Under the pieces are notes generated by a model. That model made no database searches. It saw only the letters and a program-made list of their open reading frames with translations, and was not told where the DNA came from. This document shows positions 59,761 through 64,000 of a stretch of DNA of 64,000 bases, one piece after another. The number at the start of each line of letters is the position of its first letter. The stretch's first letter is position 1. Origin of the DNA: Pseudomonadales bacterium (GTDB taxonomy: Bacteria; Pseudomonadota; Gammaproteobacteria; Pseudomonadales; UBA7239). Both the position numbers and the translations under genes were made by a program. The DNA lies in the NCBI GenBank assembly GCA_028280345.1, contig JANQLY010000021.1, forward strand, positions 103,064-167,063, read 5' to 3'.

Positions 59761-60470
59761 ACTGAGCCTCCAAAAGGAAAATAAAGTTTGAGTGAGGCCA
59801 GGCCTTGCTCAAAACGCATAATGGTAAACAATAGATTATCCAGCCACGGCGCCAGTGTTTCAACATCGCTGTCTTTGCGCGTTTTGCCCGCAGTGAGACG
59901 GTGCAGCACCATGAGTGGAAACAGCAGGCTGTTCCAATAGTGGCAGTCATTAACAATAAATCCGCCATCCTTCAGCAGAGTGCGGCAACTGCTGCGCGTA
60001 TAACGCTCACGGGTATGAACATGGGTGTCGTGGGCTGAGGTCATCCAGTTAAAGGCGGCAATATTAATTAGCAACTGTCCACCGGGTTTCAGTACACGGC
60101 GGTATTCCTGTACCGCAGCCAGAGGTTCAACATTAAGGTGATAAAGCACATCGTTACAGATCACAAGATCAAAATAGTTATCGCAAAACGGCAACTGATT
60201 CACGCTGCCATTAATAATATCGAGATTGGTCTTTTCGCGGCTGTAGCTGGCAGCTTGCCCATAATACTCAAGGCCAGTGTAGTGCAAGTCGGGCAGGGCT
60301 TTTTGCAGGTGGGCAAGCAGACCGCCGGTGCCACAACCTGCATCAAGAACACGGGCACCTTCGGGTAAAGCCATTGTGAGAACCCGTTGCAGGGTTGCAG
60401 CATGCAATGCGCGGTACCACCAGAACGACTGTTCCAGTTGATGCATGTGCTCGTATTCTTTCAACTCCAT
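59727..60470 (-). CDS. Class I SAM-dependent methyltransferase
   Basis: The protein has 247 residues. Motif I is VLDAGCGTGGLLAHLQK (about residues 40-56), the acidic end of strand 2 is GLEYYGQAA, motif II is YFDLVICNDVLYHL, and motif III is RVLKPGGQLLIN. The early segment EQSFWWYRALHAAT is typical of methyltransferases in polysaccharide or lipid-linked sugar clusters. The substrate is not predictable. It overlaps the glycosyltransferase by 34 bp, so a joint role on one glycan is likely. Confidence 0.85.
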   Translation of the reverse strand: MELKEYEHMHQLEQSFWWYRALHAATLQRVLTMALPEGARVLDAGCGTGGLLAHLQKALPDLHYTGLEYYGQAASYSREKTNLDIINGSVNQLPFCDNYFDLVICNDVLYHLNVEPLAAVQEYRRVLKPGGQLLINIAAFNWMTSAHDTHVHTRERYTRSSCRTLLKDGGFIVNDCHYWNSLLFPLMVLHRLTAGKTRKDSDVETLAPWLDNLLFTIMRFEQGLASLKLYFPFGGSVWARATKPAQA

Positions 60471-60612
60471 GGTTCAGGCTTGCTCAATGATGCAGTACTC
60501 TGAATATTGTTATGGGGGTGTGTTTTGATCAGATTATGCAGCAAGCGGCGACTTTCATCAAAACGTTCCGCACCTGAGAAGGTTTCAGCCATGAAAATAA
60601 TAACGATCAGTC

Positions 60613-60618
60613 TATAAT
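60613..60618 (+). promoter_or_regulatory. Candidate -10 element of birA
   Basis: A perfect TATAAT lies here, without a recognisable -35 at 16-18 bp. It overlaps the ATG at 60617. If it is used, transcription starts near 60625 and translation must begin downstream, which favours the TTG at 60665 for BirA. Confidence 0.4.
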
Positions 60619-60664
60619 GGCCCTTTTTCGACTTTTCATCTTATTTGATTGTGGGACAGTCCTT

Positions 60665-61669
60665 TTGCCATTAACCACCCAGCAGCGCTTGCTACAACGC
60701 CTTTCCGATGGCCAGATTCATTCGGGGGAATCTCTGGGGGCAGATTTGCAAATCAGCCGGGCAGCAGTGTGGAAGCAAATCCAGACCCTGCAGGCACTCG
60801 GGGTACAAATTGACAAGGTGCGTGGGCAGGGGTATCGGGCTAGTAGGCTGGACTTACTGTGTCGCGAGGTGATTGAGCAGGGGTTGAAGACTGTGCCGGG
60901 AGCAGCAGCACTTCTGCTCGAAGTGTTGTTCAGGGTGGGTTCTACCAACGACTACGTACTTGAATGGTTACCAGAGCACCCCGGGCAGCAATGTGTAGTA
61001 CTTGCGGAGCAGCAGGACGCTGGCCGCGGACGGCGCGGGCGTAGCTGGTTTAGCCCATTTGCAAGCAGTCTCTATATGACAGTGGGCTGGCGTTTTTCCG
61101 AGGGCATAGCTGCTCTTGAAGGATTGAGCCTTGTCGTGGGACTTGCCCTGCAACGCGCCCTGCAGGGGCTCGGGATTGAGCAACTGCAACTGAAATGGCC
61201 TAATGATCTTGTCTGGCAGCAGCGCAAGCTCGCAGGTATTCTGCTGGAAGTACGCGGTGATCCTGCCGGTGAGTGCCAGGTGGCGGTTGGTATTGGCCTT
61301 AATGTGGCATTAGGTGATAGTGACGAGGTGGATATTGATCAGCCCTGGGTGGATATTCAGAGCATTGTGCGAGAGCAAGGTCTTGCTGATGACAAACGCT
61401 TTACCCGCAACCATCTGGTGATTGCGATTCTCAGTGAACTGGTACCAGTGCTGGAAACGGTTGAGCAAACCGGCTTTGTTGCGGCTTATGCCTCGGAGTG
61501 GGCTCGTCACGATGCGTTTAAAGGTTGCCAGGTGGTATTACAGGCAGGCGATCGCCGTATTATTGGCGAGGCGGTTGGGGTCAACGAGGCTGGCGCCTAC
61601 GGTATTCGTACTGAACAGGGAGTAGAGCATTTTAATGGCGGGGAGGTCAGCTTGAGGGTGCAGTTGTGA
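60665..61669 (+). CDS. birA: Biotin-[acetyl-CoA-carboxylase] ligase / biotin operon repressor
   Basis: The protein is about 334 residues from the TTG at 60665, preferred because homologues start just before QRLLQRLSDGQIHSGE and a GGGA lies eight bases upstream. The ATG at 60617 would add 16 hydrophobic residues. A winged helix (SGESLGADLQISRAAVWKQI, GYRAS) occupies about residues 1-65. The catalytic domain has QQDAGRGRRGRSWFSPFASS and LKWPNDLVWQQRKLAGILLE. It attaches biotin to AccB and may repress biotin genes. coaX overlaps it by four bases. Confidence 0.93.
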   Translation: MPLTTQQRLLQRLSDGQIHSGESLGADLQISRAAVWKQIQTLQALGVQIDKVRGQGYRASRLDLLCREVIEQGLKTVPGAAALLLEVLFRVGSTNDYVLEWLPEHPGQQCVVLAEQQDAGRGRRGRSWFSPFASSLYMTVGWRFSEGIAALEGLSLVVGLALQRALQGLGIEQLQLKWPNDLVWQQRKLAGILLEVRGDPAGECQVAVGIGLNVALGDSDEVDIDQPWVDIQSIVREQGLADDKRFTRNHLVIAILSELVPVLETVEQTGFVAAYASEWARHDAFKGCQVVLQAGDRRIIGEAVGVNEAGAYGIRTEQGVEHFNGGEVSLRVQL

Positions 61670-62391
61670 TTGTAGAGATCGATATTGGCAATAGCTGGGC
61701 GAAATGGCGCACTATTAATGCAGATGGGCAAAAAAGTGCGGTGCAGCGTGTAGCGGTTGGCGATTTTCCGGATGGTGTATTTCTGGCACTACGCGATGTT
61801 CGCCAAGTGCGCATTGCCTGTGTTGCAGCAGTTGAAACACTCAATCGTGTGTGTGCAGCCATTCGTGAGCAGTGGCAACTGGAGCCGGGGGTAGCCCGCA
61901 CGGCGTCAGAATTGGCTGGTGTGCGCAATGCCTATACTGATCCGGATCGCATGGGAGTGGATCGCTGGTTGGCCATGGTTGCCGCCTGGAAAACTGCGCA
62001 GTCCGGATGTTTGGTGGTAGACTGTGGCTCCGCGATCAACATGGAATTTGTTAATGCGGACGGCGTTAATGAGGGTGGTTATATTGTGCCGGGTTTGATG
62101 CTGATGCGGCAATCGCTGTTACAGGGCACCGGTCAGGTTAAATTTGATCCGGCGGATTATCGGCCCTCCACGGCGCCTGGTGCCTCAACCGCTGAGGCGG
62201 TTGAGCACGGTGGGTTGTATATGGCGGTGGCGCTGGTAGAGGCGGCCTGGCGTGACTGCTGCGAAAGGTGGTCGGCATGTGAGTTGTTTCTGACCGGGGG
62301 TGATGCAGCCTTGCTCGCCCCCCATTTACAGGTGCCACATCGTGTGGAGCCGGCACTGGTACTTGATGGTCTGGTGTTTGCGCTGCCCTGA
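61666..62391 (+). CDS. coaX: Type III pantothenate kinase
   Basis: The 241-residue protein has a GTG start overlapping the birA stop (GTGA). The ASKHA-fold motifs are EIDIGNSWAKWR, the pantothenate site YTDPDRMGVDRWLAMVAAWK, DCGSAINMEFVN and GGYIVPGLMLMRQSL. It phosphorylates pantothenate in CoA synthesis, needs a monovalent cation and is not feedback-inhibited by CoA (family knowledge). The birA-coaX pair is the Pseudomonas arrangement. Confidence 0.95.
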   Translation: MIVEIDIGNSWAKWRTINADGQKSAVQRVAVGDFPDGVFLALRDVRQVRIACVAAVETLNRVCAAIREQWQLEPGVARTASELAGVRNAYTDPDRMGVDRWLAMVAAWKTAQSGCLVVDCGSAINMEFVNADGVNEGGYIVPGLMLMRQSLLQGTGQVKFDPADYRPSTAPGASTAEAVEHGGLYMAVALVEAAWRDCCERWSACELFLTGGDAALLAPHLQVPHRVEPALVLDGLVFALP

Positions 62392-62519
62392 GCATTCACA
62401 GCTATGATGTGGGGCGGCTGAAGTTTGGTAAATTACGGGTTTTCGAGGTGTGCGGGGGCAGATCGTCAGAAGCCGGAAAAATTTAAGTAGAAGATCCGGG
62501 AGAATCCGGGGGGAAAAAG

Positions 62520-63626
62520 ATGCGTTGGGTTTTCTTATCACTGTTGTTTGCGAATATTGCACTGTTTGTCTGGCACTGGTTTGAGTCAGATCGGCAACAG
62601 CGCTTGCAGGCCCTGAACGCGTCAGTTATGAATCAGGGTGAGGAAATGCCCGGTGAGCCGCTGGTGCTGATTCGGGAGCTTGATGAGCAACAGTTTGAGG
62701 AACTGCTCAAGCGCGAGCCGGAACAGGATACCCCGGTGGAGCCTTTAGCAAGTGAAGCCCCGGCAGTGGATGAAGAGCCTTCAGCGGATGAGCCCTCAGC
62801 GAGTCAGGAGCCTTCAGCGAATAAAGAGCCCTCAGCGGATAAAGAACCCTCAACAGACAAAGAAGCGGGTGAGGAGCTCTCAGCGAATACAGAGTCCGAA
62901 GCGAGCCAGGACTCAGTAGCGGCTAATCAACCACCCTCTGCAGAAACACTCCCACTGGAAGATGAACAGTCGGCAGGCAGTGAATCGGATTCGGCTATCA
63001 GTGAGCCCCCGGCTCCAGAGGCAACGGCAGATAGCGATCAGGAAACGACAGATGCTGAGGCCGATACTGTTGCTACACCCGCGCAAGTCGCAGATGATGC
63101 CTCTGCAGAAATTGCTATCCCGGAAGGCAGCGTTAAATGCACGTTACTGGGCCCAATAGAGGAAGTTCAGCATGGTGAGCAGATTGTCGAGCGTTTGATG
63201 GCGCTGGGCATAGAAGCGGGCGTTGAGGAAATAGATATCTCCGCTGAATCTGAGTATTGGGTAATTATTCCTTCGTTTGAAACCAAAAAGGAAGCCCTTC
63301 AAACCATAAGAGAGCTACAGGGCAAGGATATTGAGAGTTTCCTGATTACCAAGGGCGACATGGCCAACTCCGTGTCCCTTGGGCTATACAGCAGTGAGGA
63401 AAATGCAGAAAAACGCAAGGAAGAGATGACTTTGCACGGTTACAATGTGGAAGTTCGGGTCAAGGCACGTGTGTATAAGGAAAATTGGGTGGCGCTACAT
63501 AGTGAAGAAGCTGCGAAGCTCAATGACGCGGTTTGGCTGGGCATCCAGGAAGACTTTCCCAACCTCGATAAAAGGCCGAGCTTCTGTGAGGCTGAACCGG
63601 TTGCTTCTGGGGACAACATCCAATAG
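62520..63626 (+). CDS. SPOR-domain membrane protein
   Basis: The 368-residue protein has one N-terminal transmembrane helix (about 3-20, FLSLLFANIALFVWHW). A low-complexity acidic linker (about 65-195) contains short repeats of the type EPSA(D/N)KEPSADKEPST. The C-terminal SPOR-like domain (about 200-350, VKCTLLGPIEEVQHGEQIVE; NSVSLGLYSSEENAEKRKEE) ends in FCEAEPVASG. SPOR domains bind denuded peptidoglycan at the division site, so a periplasmic envelope or division role is likely. The identity with a named protein is not clear. It lies 128 bp after coaX and before the tRNA. Confidence 0.82.
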   Translation: MRWVFLSLLFANIALFVWHWFESDRQQRLQALNASVMNQGEEMPGEPLVLIRELDEQQFEELLKREPEQDTPVEPLASEAPAVDEEPSADEPSASQEPSANKEPSADKEPSTDKEAGEELSANTESEASQDSVAANQPPSAETLPLEDEQSAGSESDSAISEPPAPEATADSDQETTDAEADTVATPAQVADDASAEIAIPEGSVKCTLLGPIEEVQHGEQIVERLMALGIEAGVEEIDISAESEYWVIIPSFETKKEALQTIRELQGKDIESFLITKGDMANSVSLGLYSSEENAEKRKEEMTLHGYNVEVRVKARVYKENWVALHSEEAAKLNDAVWLGIQEDFPNLDKRPSFCEAEPVASGDNIQ

Positions 63627-63663
63627 AATCCCGCCTCCCTGTGGGTACTGGTGACCTCTGGCT

Positions 63664-63710
63664 TACCGGCACAGGGTATCGCAAAGGTTTAAATGAATGC
63701 TGGCGTAGCT
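63664..63710 (+). repeat. Duplicated tRNA-Thr 5' end and upstream flank (copy 1)
   Basis: Bases 63664-63710 match 63852-63896 with a 2-nt indel and one substitution (shared core GGTATCGCAAAGGTTTAAAT). The match includes the first 12 bases of the tRNA (GCTGGCGTAGCT), after which copy 1 diverges. The 141-bp spacer (63711-63851) has small GC-rich hairpins and no gene. Confidence 0.8.
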
Positions 63711-63851
63711 TTAGTAATTCTTAGGGCGAAGCCCTTAGAAGCACTTATGCAGAGTTTAGCTGGTCTTGCGTCTTCAGGCGCTAGCGCAGCTTGACGATGC
63801 CAGTTGGCTGAGGCAGGAAGCCGAAGCCGGTAGGGTAAGCCTGCCAAATGA

Positions 63852-63896
63852 TACCGGCAAGGTATCGCAAAGGTTTAAATAAATGCTGGCGTAGCT
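63852..63896 (+). repeat. Duplicated tRNA-Thr 5' end and upstream flank (copy 2)
   Basis: This is the copy attached to the intact tRNA. It comprises 33 bp of upstream sequence plus tRNA bases 1-12. The duplication length and its end inside the D-arm suggest a past recombination or insertion at the tRNA 5' end. Confidence 0.8.
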
Positions 63897-63960
63897 CAGT
63901 TGGTAGAGCAGCTGACTTGTAATCAGCCGGTCGGGGGTTCGACTCCTCTCGCCAGCTCCA
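63885..63960 (+). tRNA. tRNA-Thr (anticodon TGT)
   Basis: A full 76-nt cloverleaf is present. The acceptor stem GCTGGCG pairs with CGCCAGC and has encoded CCA after discriminator T. The D-arm is GCTC/GAGC. The anticodon stem GCTGA/TCAGC surrounds loop CTTGTAA, giving anticodon TGT. The T-loop is TTCGACT. The location after birA-coaX corresponds to the tRNA cluster before tufB in Pseudomonas, so further tRNAs and tuf are expected just outside the window. Confidence 0.97.
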
Positions 63961-64000
63961 TATAACCCGCTAGCACAATAAATAGTTATTGATAGCTTTT

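Overview
The window is a chromosomal segment of a gammaproteobacterium. Several things point there: the fabA/fabB pair of anaerobic unsaturated fatty acid synthesis, ispB, bamD, a complete minor-pilin operon with pilS/pilR, and a gene order (ispB-rplU-rpmA-obgE-proB-rpsT-murJ-ribF-ileS-lspA-fkpB-ispH-minor pilins-thiO-pilR-pilS, then birA-coaX-tRNA-Thr) that closely follows the Pseudomonas order as I remember it. The content fits an aerobic, probably marine member of the Pseudomonadales/Cellvibrionales radiation. I cannot name the genus. I see no prophage, integron, CRISPR array, rRNA or complete insertion sequence.

Layout. 1-8.3 kb is accessory: two paralogous secreted proteins made of pentapeptide-like repeats (the first cut by the window edge) with a TetR regulator between them, a large exported protein combining a choice-of-anchor-I-type beta-propeller with calcium-binding FG-GAP/VCBS-like repeats, and a solitary HNH protein. 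8.7-11.8 kb holds a copper-delivery pair (PCuAC chaperone and SCO) and an FKBP next to a membrane-anchored Ser/Thr kinase. 12.0-22.0 kb is a formate module: a two-subunit NAD-dependent molybdenum/tungsten formate dehydrogenase (fdsA-like and fused fdsG-fdsB-like genes), fdhD, and two paralogous B12-binding radical SAM proteins that bracket the dehydrogenase in opposite orientation. This is the part of the window I find most likely to be an uncharacterised system. A YchJ protein and a small membrane protein lie inside the same interval.

22.0-30.2 kb is metabolism: fabB-fabA, then galU-manB and pgi (sugar nucleotides and hexose phosphates) and ispB (quinone side chain), with two small unknown genes around a long nested palindrome. 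30.5-41.9 kb is a conserved housekeeping block. A tandem imperfect repeat of about 150 bp sits between rpmA and obgE.

42.4-54.7 kb is type IV pilus biogenesis: fimU-like, pilV, pilW, pilX, pilY1 and pilE, then an opposite-strand fimT-like pseudopilin, thiO, and the pilS/pilR two-component system. Compared with the Pseudomonas order I remember, the fimU-pilE block is inverted while both flanks keep their orientation. 54.9-64.0 kb carries nadE, an Omp85-like barrel without POTRA domains next to bamD, a polyprenyl-type glycosyltransferase with an overlapping methyltransferase gene, birA-coaX, a SPOR-domain protein and a tRNA-Thr. The tRNA's 5' end and upstream flank are duplicated about 190 bp upstream.
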